Part shown: one piece after another, positions 1 through 8,234 of the stretch
Position numbering within the stretch: the stretch's first letter is position 1
How the letters are laid out: each line of letters starts with the position of its first letter
Source: Alginatibacterium sediminis
GTDB lineage: Bacteria; Pseudomonadota; Gammaproteobacteria; Enterobacterales; Celerinatantimonadaceae
Length of the DNA: 64,000 bases
Direction of reading: 5' to 3'
NCBI RefSeq assembly: GCF_003610775.1
Contig: NZ_RAQO01000008.1
Location: 124,001 to 188,000, forward strand
The notes under the pieces: model-generated
Databases searched by the model: none
Told to the model about the DNA's origin: nothing
Seen by the model: the letters and a program-made list of their open reading frames with translations, nothing else
Position numbers and translations under genes: made by a program

Positions 1-60
1 GAGAAGTGTTTTTCCCATTCGACCATTGCAACCGACGACTGCAACCTGCACTTTTGCCAT
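1..60 (-). CDS. dapB: 4-hydroxy-tetrahydrodipicolinate reductase, N-terminal fragment (runs off the left edge)
   Basis: Only the first 20 codons are present. They read from an ATG at 60 into a Rossmann start, VAVVGCNGRMGK, the NAD(P)H-binding GxxGRMG signature of DapB, which reduces the dihydrodipicolinate precursor in lysine and diaminopimelate synthesis. In many gammaproteobacteria dapB follows dnaJ directly. Here it lies on the same strand as dnaJ but about 17 kb beyond it, behind the nitrate transporter genes. The identification rests on a short stretch, but the GRMG motif at this N-terminal position is very characteristic. Confidence 0.8.
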   Translation of the reverse strand, partial: MAKVQVAVVGCNGRMGKTLL

Positions 61-83
61 TGAACTGCCCTATTCTGAGTTAG

Positions 84-97
84 TATTGACGTCAATA
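84..97. promoter_or_regulatory. Perfect 14-bp palindrome upstream of dapB
   Basis: TATTGACGTCAATA is a perfect inverted repeat in the 64-bp gap between the end of nrtD and the start of dapB, 24 bp before the dapB ATG. It could be an operator, or part of a promoter, since it contains TTGACG on both strands. No known regulator site was recognised, and a chance palindrome in AT-rich DNA cannot be excluded. Confidence 0.3.
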
Positions 98-124
98 TAA
101 CACAGCAAAAGCAAAGCTGAACCC

Positions 125-964
125 CTAAGCAGCCTCACCGGAGCTAACCAACTTTGGTTTTTTACTAGCGCTGCTTTGAGCTGGATTTTGTTGGCGTTCA
201 TATAAGAAACGTAAGACTTGTGAACGATAATGATTGTATTGTGCATCATCAGCTAAACTAACTCGATTGCGAGGACGCTCCAGTTCAACGTTTAATACTT
301 CACCAATCGTAGCGGCGGGTCCGTTAGTCATCATCACAATGCGATCTGACAACAGAACCGCTTCATCGACATCATGAGTAATCATAATGACGGTATTATT
401 AAGTTCGTTTTGAATTTCCATTAGCGAGTCTTGTAAATGAGCACGGGTTAAAGCGTCTAACGCGCCAAAGGGCTCATCCATCAACAAAACCTTGGGTTGC
501 ATAGCAAGCGCCCGAGCAATGCCCACACGCTGCTTCATCCCCCCTGAAATTTCATCGGGTCGTTTATGCGCAGCATGCCCCATGTGGACTAGTTCAAGAT
601 TGTGATTTATCCATTCGGCCATTTCGGCTTTGCTTTTTTTACCTTTGAACACTTCTTTTACCGCAAGCTCAACGTTCTGATAAGCCGTCAACCATGGTAG
701 CAACGAATGGTTTTGAAACACGACGGCGCGATCGGGACCGGGCTCGCTCACTTCTCTACCTTCCAAGATCACCCCACCTTCACTGGCTTGATACAGACCA
801 GCAACGATGTTAAGTACTGTGGATTTACCGCAACCCGAGTGCCCAATGAGGGAGATAAACTCGCCTTGTTCAATTTTTAAGTTTACGTCTTGTAGCGCTC
901 TAAATGGCCCATCTTTAGTTGGAAATTCGATGCCGACATGGTCAATTTCTAAATAGTGATTCAT
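125..964 (-). CDS. nrtD: Nitrate-type ABC transporter, ATP-binding protein (NrtD-like)
   Basis: This is the cytoplasmic ATPase that powers the NrtA/NrtB importer encoded just upstream. Visible motifs are Walker A GHSGCGKST near residue 45, the ABC signature SGGMKQR, Walker B LLMDEP with GALD after it, and the switch histidine in MITHDVDEA. The sequence belongs to the nitrate/sulfonate/taurine branch of ATPases. I chose the ATG at 964, with AAGG eight bases upstream, over a TTG at 970 that is too close to it. That gives 279 residues. It is the last gene of the three-gene cluster, 33 bp after nrtB. Nitrate is inferred from the NrtA-type binding protein; cyanate or bicarbonate relatives exist. 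Confidence 0.9.
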   Translation of the reverse strand: MNHYLEIDHVGIEFPTKDGPFRALQDVNLKIEQGEFISLIGHSGCGKSTVLNIVAGLYQASEGGVILEGREVSEPGPDRAVVFQNHSLLPWLTAYQNVELAVKEVFKGKKSKAEMAEWINHNLELVHMGHAAHKRPDEISGGMKQRVGIARALAMQPKVLLMDEPFGALDALTRAHLQDSLMEIQNELNNTVIMITHDVDEAVLLSDRIVMMTNGPAATIGEVLNVELERPRNRVSLADDAQYNHYRSQVLRFLYERQQNPAQSSASKKPKLVSSGEAA

Positions 965-997
965 ATTCAATACCTTCTTTTTGCAAAATGCTATGCC

Positions 998-2014
998 TTA
1001 GGCATTAGAGCTTTGAGGAGAAACTAGTTTTTGCACGCTCAGCATCATCCAGTCCAATACAAAACCAATGATGCCAATGACTAGCACAGCAACCATAATC
1101 CGTCCTAAGGAGTTAGAACTACCATTTTGAAATTCGTCCCATACAAATTTTCCTAAGCCTGGATTTTGAGCCAACATCTCAGCGGCAATTAACACCATCC
1201 ATCCAATACCAAGTGAAATACGCAGACCGGTAAATATCATTGGCAACGATGCTGGAAGGGCTATTTTGAACACCTGTTTACTCCAATGTAGACGAATAAC
1301 GCGTCCAACATTGATCCAATCTTTATCGATAGAGGCGACTCCCATCGCGGTATTGATAAGCGTGGGCCATAGCGAACATAAGGTCACAGTCACAGCTGAG
1401 GTGATAAAGGATTTGCTAAACATAGGGTCATCACTGACATAAACCGCACTTACAACCATGGTGACAATCGGTAACCAAGCCAGCGGCGACACCGGTTTAA
1501 ATATTTGAATCAACGGACTAACCGCAGCATAAAGTTTTTGGTTCAGACCGCAGGCAACGCCAAGCGGTATTGCAATTAAACTTGCAACAACAAAACCCGC
1601 AAAAACGGTATACAAGCTGGTCCATATTTGGTCAAAAAAGGTGGGCTTGCCGGTATAAGGTCTAACTTTCACGGTAGCTTCAGGATTCTTCGCCAATTTC
1701 TCGGCATTGCGCTTATCCTGACGCTCATAGAAGGCCACTTCTTTTAGCCGCTCAGCTTTGTGTTCGTCCACCAAACCCAAATATTGTTGATAAACTGCCG
1801 TAGGCCCGGGCAATGTGCCAAGACTGGTGTCGACCCGCGCAGCACTAAAACTCCACAGAGCGAGGAAGATAGCAATTGCTAATAGCGGCAAGCCTAGTTT
1901 TTCAAACAAGTCTTGAAATTGTCGCTTGGGACTTTCGCCGCTTGCTAGACGTACCATCGGCACAATTGGACTTAGGCCAAAGGTTTCTAAATAGTGAATC
2001 GTTTTGTCTTTCAT
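998..2014 (-). CDS. nrtB: Nitrate-type ABC transporter, permease (NrtB/NtrB-like)
   Basis: Inner-membrane permease of 338 residues. After one N-terminal membrane segment (about residues 40-60) there is a hydrophilic, lysine-rich stretch of some 70 residues, then about five further membrane helices. The cytoplasmic EAA-type loop (ALPASLPMIFTGLRISLG) contacts the ATPase. The insert makes it longer than cyanobacterial NrtB (about 280 residues); to my knowledge proteobacterial homologues often carry such an extension. It lies between nrtA (81 bp upstream, with a hairpin in the gap) and nrtD, and forms the channel for substrate delivered by NrtA. Confidence 0.9.
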   Translation of the reverse strand: MKDKTIHYLETFGLSPIVPMVRLASGESPKRQFQDLFEKLGLPLLAIAIFLALWSFSAARVDTSLGTLPGPTAVYQQYLGLVDEHKAERLKEVAFYERQDKRNAEKLAKNPEATVKVRPYTGKPTFFDQIWTSLYTVFAGFVVASLIAIPLGVACGLNQKLYAAVSPLIQIFKPVSPLAWLPIVTMVVSAVYVSDDPMFSKSFITSAVTVTLCSLWPTLINTAMGVASIDKDWINVGRVIRLHWSKQVFKIALPASLPMIFTGLRISLGIGWMVLIAAEMLAQNPGLGKFVWDEFQNGSSNSLGRIMVAVLVIGIIGFVLDWMMLSVQKLVSPQSSNA

Positions 2015-2053
2015 AACGACATCCTTGATTGGTTATTTCCAGTTTTGAAATAG

Positions 2054-2078
2054 GGGAAGGTCAGTTAACTGCCTTCCC
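2054..2078 (-). promoter_or_regulatory. Intercistronic hairpin between nrtA and nrtB
   Basis: The arms GGGAAGG and CCTTCCC enclose an inner palindrome CAGTTAACTG in the nrtA-nrtB gap. No run of U follows on the transcribed strand, so it is more likely an mRNA-stabilising or partially terminating stem that raises binding-protein output relative to the permease than a full terminator. The function is inferred from position. Confidence 0.55.
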
Positions 2079-2095
2079 TCTTCTTATGCTGTCTA

Positions 2096-3493
2096 TTAGA
2101 TTTTGTCGTCGCCTTTAAGGCCGATTTCAAACTGACTCAAGTAGTCATTTGGTTTACTACCGTCATAGGTAACTTTGTCCAAAAAGCCTTCTTGTGGTGG
2201 TTTAAAGCCCGACTCAGTTGCAAACTCAGGAAAGTCCTGCGCTTTAACATGACCTTCAGCTATTAGTTCTTGAGCAGCCAAAGCATAAATGTCAGGACGG
2301 TATACTTTCTTAGCAATATCCATGTACCAACTGTCTGGTTTTGCATCTTCAATTTGTCCCCAACGGCGCATTTGAGTTAGATACCAAATGGCATCACTGT
2401 AATACGGGTAAGTTGCGTTATAACGGAAGAATACATTGAAGTCAGGCACTTCGCGTTTATCGCCCTTTTCGTATTCAAAAGTGCCCGTCATGCTGTTGGC
2501 AATGACATCGTAGTCAGCACCCACATATTGACTTTGAGATAGTATTTTAACGGCTTCTGGACGATTAGCGTTGTCTTGCTCATCAAGCCATTGCGCAGCT
2601 CGGATCATGGCTTTAACGACGCGTATATGAGTGATAGGGTACTCGTCAGCCCATGATTGGCTGACACCAAATACTTTCTCTGGATTGTTTTTCCAAATTT
2701 CGTAATCGGTAATCACTGGAACACCTATCCCTTTGAAAACCGCTTGTTGATTCCAAGGTTCACCAACGCAGTAACCAAAAATAGTTCCCGCTTCCATGGT
2801 GGAAGGCATTTGTGGAGGCGGCGTCACTGACAACAAGGCATCAGCATCAATCTGTCCCGTATTATCACTTTTATGCGGTGCATAATAACCGGGATGAATT
2901 CCACCAGCTGCTAGCCAATATCGAAGCTCATAGTTATGTGTCGATACTGGGAATACCATTCCCATATTAAATGGCACACCTTTATCTAAATATGACTCTA
3001 CAACAGGCTTAAGCGCGGTGGCTGAAATTGGATGGACAGGCTTGCCATCAACATGCTCGATATGAGGCTTCATCTGCGCCCATATCTCATTAGAAACAGT
3101 GATCGCGTTGCCATTCAAATCCATGCTGAAAGCAGTAATAATATCGGCTTGCGTTCCAATACCAATGGTTGCTCCTAAAGGCTGGCCCGCAAGCATGTGC
3201 GCACCATCTAATTCGCCGGTAATCACCCCATCAAGTAAAACCTTCCAGTTTGCTTGCGCTTCTAAAGTGACGTACAAACCTTCGTCTTCAAAAAAACCTT
3301 TTTCGTAAGCAACGGCTAATGGCGCCATGTCGGTAAGCTTAATAAACCCAAACTTAAGGTCTTCCTTTTCTGGCTCACCAAGTTCAGCTGTTGCCGGATT
3401 GACAAGCAACAGACCAATAGTGCTCGCTAACAAAGTTTGTTTTATCGTCTTCGATATCTTGCCAAAAGATGGATGGCTAGTACTTGTATGCAT
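2096..3493 (-). CDS. nrtA: NrtA/CmpA-family nitrate-binding periplasmic protein
   Basis: Periplasmic solute-binding protein of 465 residues for a nitrate-class ABC importer. A Sec signal peptide covers about residues 1-36 (charged start, [10 protein letters not shown] core, cleavage after PATA). The mature start, [21 protein letters not shown], is typical of the NrtA/CmpA family, as are the GQPLGATIG stretch and the EPWNQQAV segment. I chose the ATG at 3493 because AAGGAG lies six bases before it; the in-frame TTG at 3508 has no such site. It is first in the operon and is preceded by a candidate sigma-54 promoter. No nitrate reductase genes lie in the window, so nitrate rather than a related anion is inferred. 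Confidence 0.9.
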   Translation of the reverse strand: MHTSTSHPSFGKISKTIKQTLLASTIGLLLVNPATAELGEPEKEDLKFGFIKLTDMAPLAVAYEKGFFEDEGLYVTLEAQANWKVLLDGVITGELDGAHMLAGQPLGATIGIGTQADIITAFSMDLNGNAITVSNEIWAQMKPHIEHVDGKPVHPISATALKPVVESYLDKGVPFNMGMVFPVSTHNYELRYWLAAGGIHPGYYAPHKSDNTGQIDADALLSVTPPPQMPSTMEAGTIFGYCVGEPWNQQAVFKGIGVPVITDYEIWKNNPEKVFGVSQSWADEYPITHIRVVKAMIRAAQWLDEQDNANRPEAVKILSQSQYVGADYDVIANSMTGTFEYEKGDKREVPDFNVFFRYNATYPYYSDAIWYLTQMRRWGQIEDAKPDSWYMDIAKKVYRPDIYALAAQELIAEGHVKAQDFPEFATESGFKPPQEGFLDKVTYDGSKPNDYLSQFEIGLKGDDKI

Positions 3494-3536
3494 TCCCTGC
3501 TCCTTCAATAAAAAAATTGTTATGTCTAGGCTGGTA

Positions 3537-3554
3537 TTGCGAAAGCCATACCAA
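3537..3554 (-). promoter_or_regulatory. Candidate sigma-54 promoter for the nrt genes
   Basis: Read on the minus strand the sequence is TTGGTATGGCTTTCGCAA. The GG and GC dinucleotides of the -24/-12 elements are separated by exactly ten bases, as sigma-54 promoters need. The start point would fall about 12 bp downstream, giving a leader of roughly 35 bases before the nrtA ATG. A CRP-like half site (AAATGTGATCT) sits just upstream. Nitrogen-controlled transporters often use this promoter class. The match is good at the invariant positions and weaker elsewhere. Confidence 0.5.
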
Positions 3555-3662
3555 GATCCAGATCACATTTTTTTATATTTCTAAATCATTGACTTAGATT
3601 GGCGGCTATCCACAAGGAGGTATTCGTTATTTTTCAATGAATTCACAAACTTAGCGCATGAA

Positions 3663-3679
3663 TGCACAACGATGATGCG
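3663..3679. promoter_or_regulatory. Candidate NtrC-type activator site
   Basis: TGCACAACGATGATGCG is a 17-bp imperfect palindrome that keeps most of the outer bases of the NtrC consensus TGCAC-N7-GTGCA. It lies about 125 bp upstream of the candidate -12 element, a usual distance for an enhancer acting on sigma-54 polymerase. A separate perfect palindrome CTCACATGTGAG lies at 3739-3750. The assignment depends on the sigma-54 promoter being real. Confidence 0.4.
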
Positions 3680-3772
3680 TCTATTTTTAGGAGATTCGAA
3701 CAATAGCTTAGACAAGTACAACTAGATGGGCTTAATTCTCACATGTGAGGTCGCGAATAAACCGCGGCCATA

Positions 3773-3802
3773 AAAAAACACCAAGAACAAGGTCCTTGAT
3801 GT
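3773..3802 (-). terminator. Rho-independent terminator after fklB
   Basis: On the minus strand an 11-bp stem, ACATCAAGGAC pairing with GTTCTTGGTGT (two G-U pairs), has a three-base loop and is followed by a run of T. It ends the fklB message about 50 bp after its stop codon. Confidence 0.8.
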
Positions 3803-3853
3803 TTGTATGCCTCGACTTAGTATGTCAAGCCAAATACATAGCGCTATTGATAC

Positions 3854-4474
3854 CTATGCTACGATATCAATTAGCTCTACTTCAAAAATTAGAGCTGAGA
3901 AAGGAGGAATAGATGATCCTGCCCCTTGTGCGCCGTATGCAAGCTCAGCGGGGACATATAGCTTCCACTTATCGCCAACTTTCATTGACTGTAGCGCTTC
4001 TGTCCAACCGCGGATCACACCATTGACTGGAAATTCTGCTGGTTCACCACGGGCAACAGAACTATCGAATACTTCTCCGTTTATGAAAGTACCTTCATAG
4101 TGAACACGAACTTTACTGCTCGCTTCTGGAGTTGCGCCGTCGCCTTCAGCTAATACTTCATACTGTAAGCCTGACTCAGTTACATTAATTTCTGGACGTT
4201 GGCGGTTTTCACCAAGGAATTTTTCACCAAATTCACGAGCGTCTTTATGCTGCTCAGCTTTTTGAGCTTCAATTTCTTCGGTTATCACTTGGAACGCAGC
4301 GGCGATATCAGCTTCAGCTACTTTAGGCTCTGCTTTGGTCATCACGTCGCGGATCCCATCAAGCATTGCATCTACTTCTAAACCATCAAATGCTGCACGT
4401 TCGATCTGCTCGCCAATTTGAAGACCATAACCGTAGCTTGCTTGAGCTTTGGCACCTTGATATTGCTCTGACAT
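3854..4474 (-). CDS. fklB: FKBP-type peptidyl-prolyl cis-trans isomerase, FklB/FKBP22 class
   Basis: The 206-residue length equals that of E. coli FklB. Residues 1 to about 95 form the helical dimerisation domain (ASYGYGLQIGEQI). Residues 100-206 form the FKBP catalytic domain with the conserved VRVHYEGTFINGEVFDSS, FPVNGVIRGWTEAL and YVPAELAYG segments, which build the proline-binding pocket. There is no signal peptide, so it should work in the cytoplasm, speeding proline isomerisation and acting as a chaperone. It is transcribed alone, with its own terminator, downstream of and in line with the acetyltransferase and M48 genes. Confidence 0.95.
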   Translation of the reverse strand: MSEQYQGAKAQASYGYGLQIGEQIERAAFDGLEVDAMLDGIRDVMTKAEPKVAEADIAAAFQVITEEIEAQKAEQHKDAREFGEKFLGENRQRPEINVTESGLQYEVLAEGDGATPEASSKVRVHYEGTFINGEVFDSSVARGEPAEFPVNGVIRGWTEALQSMKVGDKWKLYVPAELAYGAQGAGSSIPPFSALIFEVELIDIVA

Positions 4475-4551
4475 AATTTACTCTTTAACAATGAAATGAG
4501 CGCAGAGTCTAGCATAGGCACGCTTAGGCTCGCAAAGGCAGTGACTAAGAA

Positions 4552-5100
4552 TCAAACCGAGAGCAAATCTTGATTCATTAAGCACTTGCGATAAGCCTTA
4601 CCAAAGTGCTTTTGCACTTGGGTAACACCACACAAATTCAAACCCAAATGCTGATAAAAACCGATAGCTTCACTGTTATCTTCCATCACCCACAAGCGCA
4701 GTTCGCTGCAATATGCGGCGCCCGCTGTCTCTTTTATAAACTCTAGTAAGCTTCGGCCATAACCATGTCCTATATGTTTAGGTGGAAGATACAAAGCATG
4801 TACTTCGCAGCTCATATTCTGTAACTCGTACATCGCAAAACCGCACGCAAGCTCAGTCTGGGTATCAAAAATCACAACCGTTTTCAGCTGCTGGCTTTGC
4901 ACACGTTCAGCCCACATCTGGCGATGCACAGATATGGGTAAATTACTTAATAGCGCATCGATTAAAGGTTTGGGATAAGCATGCCGCCAGCTCGCTCTTT
5001 GAATCGATACGATGTCTGGTGCATGCTCAACCTTAGCCGTGCAAATTAGGCTTTGGACTTGCTTTTGGCTTTTGGTTTCGGAATTTTTGGTGTCGTACAT
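4552..5100 (-). CDS. GNAT-family N-acetyltransferase, substrate unknown
   Basis: 182 residues with a GNAT fold. Conserved features are the substrate-side helix IQRASWRHAYP, the acetyl-CoA loop HIGHGYGRSLLEF (a variant of R/Q-x-x-G-x-G/A), and the C-terminal EAIGFYQHLGL motif typical of small acyltransferases. The ATG at 5100 lies inside the 3' end of the upstream protease gene, giving a 55-bp overlap in another frame; no later ATG leaves the domain whole. Translational coupling to the protease is likely. The acceptor (protein N terminus, amine or antibiotic) cannot be told from the sequence. Confidence 0.8.
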   Translation of the reverse strand: MYDTKNSETKSQKQVQSLICTAKVEHAPDIVSIQRASWRHAYPKPLIDALLSNLPISVHRQMWAERVQSQQLKTVVIFDTQTELACGFAMYELQNMSCEVHALYLPPKHIGHGYGRSLLEFIKETAGAAYCSELRLWVMEDNSEAIGFYQHLGLNLCGVTQVQKHFGKAYRKCLMNQDLLSV

Positions 5101-5915
5101 TTTGGATTCTTTGATTGTGCACGAGCAGCTAGTTTTAACTGCTCGGCTTGAGGCATTGCTCGTTGCAAGTCACTAATACGGGTATCGTGCGAGGGGTGAG
5201 TTGATAACAGCTCTGGAGGACCACCACCACTTTCTTTGGCCATATTTCGCCACAAATTAACACTTTCTTGTGGATCAAATCCCGCTCTTGCCATGAGTTC
5301 AAGACCTATCATATCGGCTTCACTCTCTTGAGCTCGTCCATAAGGTAATAGAACACCGAACTGAACCCCCAGACCCAAGGCCGCCATCGCAGCACCTTTA
5401 TTATCCATATCACTAACACCAATCGCAATTGCCGCGGCGGTAGCTCCAATGCCAGCAATTTGCTCTCGAGATAAACGTTCATTGCTGTGACGCGCTAATA
5501 CATGGGAGATTTCATGGCCTATGACTGTACCCAATTGGCTTTGATTTGTAGCAACATTCATAAGTCCCGTGTAGACGCCAATGTGACCACCAGGCAGTGC
5601 AAAGGCATTGACTTGCTCGCTATCAAATACAACAACCTCCCAAACGCCCTCACCAAAAGAAGGAGGAATTTCCTTTGTGATCGCATTGGTTATGCACTGC
5701 ACATAGGCATTAACAGCAGGATCTTCCAAAATGGTTTCGTTCTTTTTAATTTCAGCAAATGACTGCGCCCCTAAACCATTCATTTGTTGCGCATCATAGA
5801 GCAGGACTTGGTTCCGACCGGTCGGTGATGAAGAGCAGGCAGCCAAAGCCATGGCTAACACACTCGCCCCAAGTACATATCTAACTTGTTTATTCAATCT
5901 ACAACTTAAGTTCAT
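5046..5915 (-). CDS. M48-family zinc metalloprotease, outer-membrane lipoprotein (LoiP/YggG-like)
   Basis: 289 residues. The N terminus is a lipoprotein signal ending in LALAACSSS, with the lipidated Cys near residue 27. The protease domain has the zinc motif HEISH near residue 133 and a downstream glutamate in ESEADMIGLELMARAG, the third ligand of M48 peptidases. The tail is very basic, with repeated KPKAKSK residues after about 270. The family includes LoiP and BepA, which act in quality control of envelope proteins; membership in the LoiP/YggG branch is inferred from length and context. The 3' end overlaps the GNAT gene. Confidence 0.9.
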   Translation of the reverse strand: MNLSCRLNKQVRYVLGASVLAMALAACSSSPTGRNQVLLYDAQQMNGLGAQSFAEIKKNETILEDPAVNAYVQCITNAITKEIPPSFGEGVWEVVVFDSEQVNAFALPGGHIGVYTGLMNVATNQSQLGTVIGHEISHVLARHSNERLSREQIAGIGATAAAIAIGVSDMDNKGAAMAALGLGVQFGVLLPYGRAQESEADMIGLELMARAGFDPQESVNLWRNMAKESGGGPPELLSTHPSHDTRISDLQRAMPQAEQLKLAARAQSKNPKCTTPKIPKPKAKSKSKA

Positions 5916-6155
5916 CGCTTAACTATCCTTTAATCCCTTACTGACGACCTTGCTAATTTTTGCTACCACTTTCTGACTTGTATACTCCAACAAGCCTTGG
6001 CTATATAGAAACTATACCTCTAGTCATTGACTAGCGCGAGTAAAGCGCTAACTATCTTATATCGACTAATGTCAAAGTTTTGCTAAAAAAACGTAGTTTT
6101 TAAAATGGTGAAGCGTTAATATAACTTTAGTTTATTCTTAAAACATAAGTTATAA

Positions 6156-7235
6156 ATGACTACTCAAGAACAACGCGTTTTGGCTGCTGTACGCGCTACT
6201 CCCACGGCGACCCAACAAGAACTTGCGGAGCGAATTGGCATGAGCCGAGAAGCAATCGCAGGACACATTATGCGTTTAACTCGCAAAGGTTACATTCTTG
6301 GTAAGGGCTATATATTCCCAGAAGCTGACTCCATAGTTGTTATCGGCGCAGCCAACGTAGACCTTAGCGGAAACAGTCAATCTGCATTTTTAGCCGGTGA
6401 CTCCAATCCTGGTAGTATCCACCAAAGTATTGGTGGTGTAGGTCGCAATATTGCTGAGAATCTAGCTCGTTTGGGCAATGACACGACTTTAGTTGCGGCT
6501 ATCGGTAAAGACAGCAGCGGTCAATGGTTGCGCGAGCAATGCATCAATGCTGGTATTAATACCGACTATTTTCACGTCAGCGATCAACATGCGACCGGTC
6601 GCTACATCGCGCTCAACAATCATCTCGGAGAATTACAAGCTGCGCTCGCTGATATGCAAGTGGTCGATAGCCTTAGTCCGAGCTATCTACAAGATCAAAT
6701 AAAGATTGTTAAAGCAGCGCAGACTCTAGTATTAGATGCCAACATCAGTTCACAAACTTTATTATGGCTCGCCCAACAAAACTTAGATGCTTCACTAATG
6801 GCAGACGCAGTCTCTGCCAATAAAGCCCCCAAGTTGAAGCCAATTCTGAGCAAACTTCAAGTGCTTAAAGTTAACCAAAGTGAAGCCCAGGCAATTTTGG
6901 AAAGCGACGAAAGCTCGGTTGAAGTACTAGCCCAATTGTTGCTCAAATGCGGAGTAAAGCAAGTTTTACTAAGCTTAGGTAACCAAGGTGTGCTCTATTG
7001 CGATGCTAAACAATTGTTCATATCACCGGTTAAAGCATCTAAGCCAGTAAGCGATACTGGCGCTGGTGATTCATTATTAGCCGGCTTTATTCACGCTCGC
7101 AAACTAAAGCCCGCGCTTGATATCCAACAACAACTCTCGTTTGCCTTGCATTGCGCAGCGCTAACACTAGAAAGCGAATTTGCGGTCAACCCGACCCTCG
7201 ATGAACAAGCGATTATGTCGCAATTAAGCCACTAG
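6156..7235 (+). CDS. psuK: Pseudouridine kinase with N-terminal winged-helix domain (PsuK, YeiI-type)
   Basis: 359 residues. Residues 1-50 form a helix-turn-helix (TQQELAERIGMSREAIAGHI), and the rest is a PfkB sugar kinase starting at VVIGAANVD. The catalytic and anion-hole motif DTGAGDSLLAGF lies near residue 303. PsuK phosphorylates pseudouridine to its 5'-phosphate, which the adjacent PsuG splits. The stop codon is five bases before the psuG start, so the two are co-transcribed. A DNA-binding domain on the kinase, as in E. coli YeiI, suggests it may also regulate the operon; that is inference. A psuT-type transporter is not in the window. Confidence 0.88.
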   Translation: MTTQEQRVLAAVRATPTATQQELAERIGMSREAIAGHIMRLTRKGYILGKGYIFPEADSIVVIGAANVDLSGNSQSAFLAGDSNPGSIHQSIGGVGRNIAENLARLGNDTTLVAAIGKDSSGQWLREQCINAGINTDYFHVSDQHATGRYIALNNHLGELQAALADMQVVDSLSPSYLQDQIKIVKAAQTLVLDANISSQTLLWLAQQNLDASLMADAVSANKAPKLKPILSKLQVLKVNQSEAQAILESDESSVEVLAQLLLKCGVKQVLLSLGNQGVLYCDAKQLFISPVKASKPVSDTGAGDSLLAGFIHARKLKPALDIQQQLSFALHCAALTLESEFAVNPTLDEQAIMSQLSH

Positions 7236-7240
7236 GAATT

Positions 7241-8155
7241 ATGATGAACCAATATTTAGATATTCACCCTGAAGTTGCCCAAGCATTGCGCGACGGAAAA
7301 GCAGTTGTAGCGCTTGAAAGCACCATTATTTCACACGGAATGCCTTGGCCTCAGAATGCAGAAACAGCTAAACAAGTTGAGCAAATTATACGTGATGCTG
7401 GCGCAGTTCCGGCCACCATTGCCATTATTGACGGCCGCCTAAAAGCAGGCTTAAGTGGCGATGAAATTGATACCTTGGCTAAAGCAGGCTTAAGTGTTAC
7501 CAAATGTTCACGCCGCGATTTACCGTTTGTAGTAAGCGCTGGGCAGCACGGCGCAACTACGGTCGCAGCAACCATGATCATTGCGGCGATGGCTGGAATC
7601 AAGGTCTTTGCAACCGGCGGTATTGGCGGAGTGCATCGCGGAGCGGAAACTAGTTTTGATATATCTGCTGACTTACAAGAGCTTTCTCAAACAGACGTCG
7701 CGGTTGTATGCGCTGGCGCTAAGTCTATTCTTGACCTAGGGTTAACGCGAGAATATTTGGAAACCAATGGCGTGCCGGTTCTAGGCTATCAAACCAATAC
7801 ACTCCCGGCATTCTATACCCGTGAAAGTGACCATAGCATCGATTATCGTATGGAAACTGCAAACGATGTGGCTCAGTTCTTGTCTGCGAAATGGGGAATG
7901 CAGTTACATGGTGGGGTTGTGGTAGCCAACCCAATCCCAGAAGAATATGCGATGGACAAAGCAGCAATTGACTCAGCAGTAGAACAAGCCCTACAAGAAT
8001 CTGTTGAACAAGGGATTGCGGGTAAAGACTCCACGCCATTTTTGTTGAAGCGCGTAGCTGAACTAACCGGCGGCGACAGCTTAGCCAGTAACATTCAATT
8101 GGTTTTCAATAATGCACGATTAGGTGCTCAAATTGCCATCGAGTTGACTCAGTAG
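7241..8155 (+). CDS. psuG: Pseudouridine-5'-phosphate glycosidase
   Basis: 304 residues, the usual length. PsuG reversibly cleaves the C-C bond of pseudouridine 5'-phosphate to give uracil and ribose 5-phosphate. Family motifs are VALESTIISHGMPWPQN at the N terminus, GRLKAGL (catalytic lysine region, near residue 69), the TVAATMIIA helix, FATGGIGGVHRGAE and the C-terminal NPIPEEYAMD. GGAATT precedes the ATG-ATG start. It is the second gene of the psuK-psuG operon and is followed by a strong terminator. Confidence 0.96.
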   Translation: MMNQYLDIHPEVAQALRDGKAVVALESTIISHGMPWPQNAETAKQVEQIIRDAGAVPATIAIIDGRLKAGLSGDEIDTLAKAGLSVTKCSRRDLPFVVSAGQHGATTVAATMIIAAMAGIKVFATGGIGGVHRGAETSFDISADLQELSQTDVAVVCAGAKSILDLGLTREYLETNGVPVLGYQTNTLPAFYTRESDHSIDYRMETANDVAQFLSAKWGMQLHGGVVVANPIPEEYAMDKAAIDSAVEQALQESVEQGIAGKDSTPFLLKRVAELTGGDSLASNIQLVFNNARLGAQIAIELTQ

Positions 8156-8182
8156 TCTCAATCAGCACTACTTAATGTAACA

Positions 8183-8209
8183 GCAGGCGTTCATTCAGCC
8201 TGCTTTTTT
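8183..8209 (+). terminator. Terminator of the psuK-psuG operon
   Basis: GCAGGC, a nine-base loop, then GCCTGC followed by six T residues, 28 bp after the psuG stop codon. Confidence 0.85.
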
Positions 8210-8234
8210 GGTGTTTGGTCTGGCAAAATCTTTG

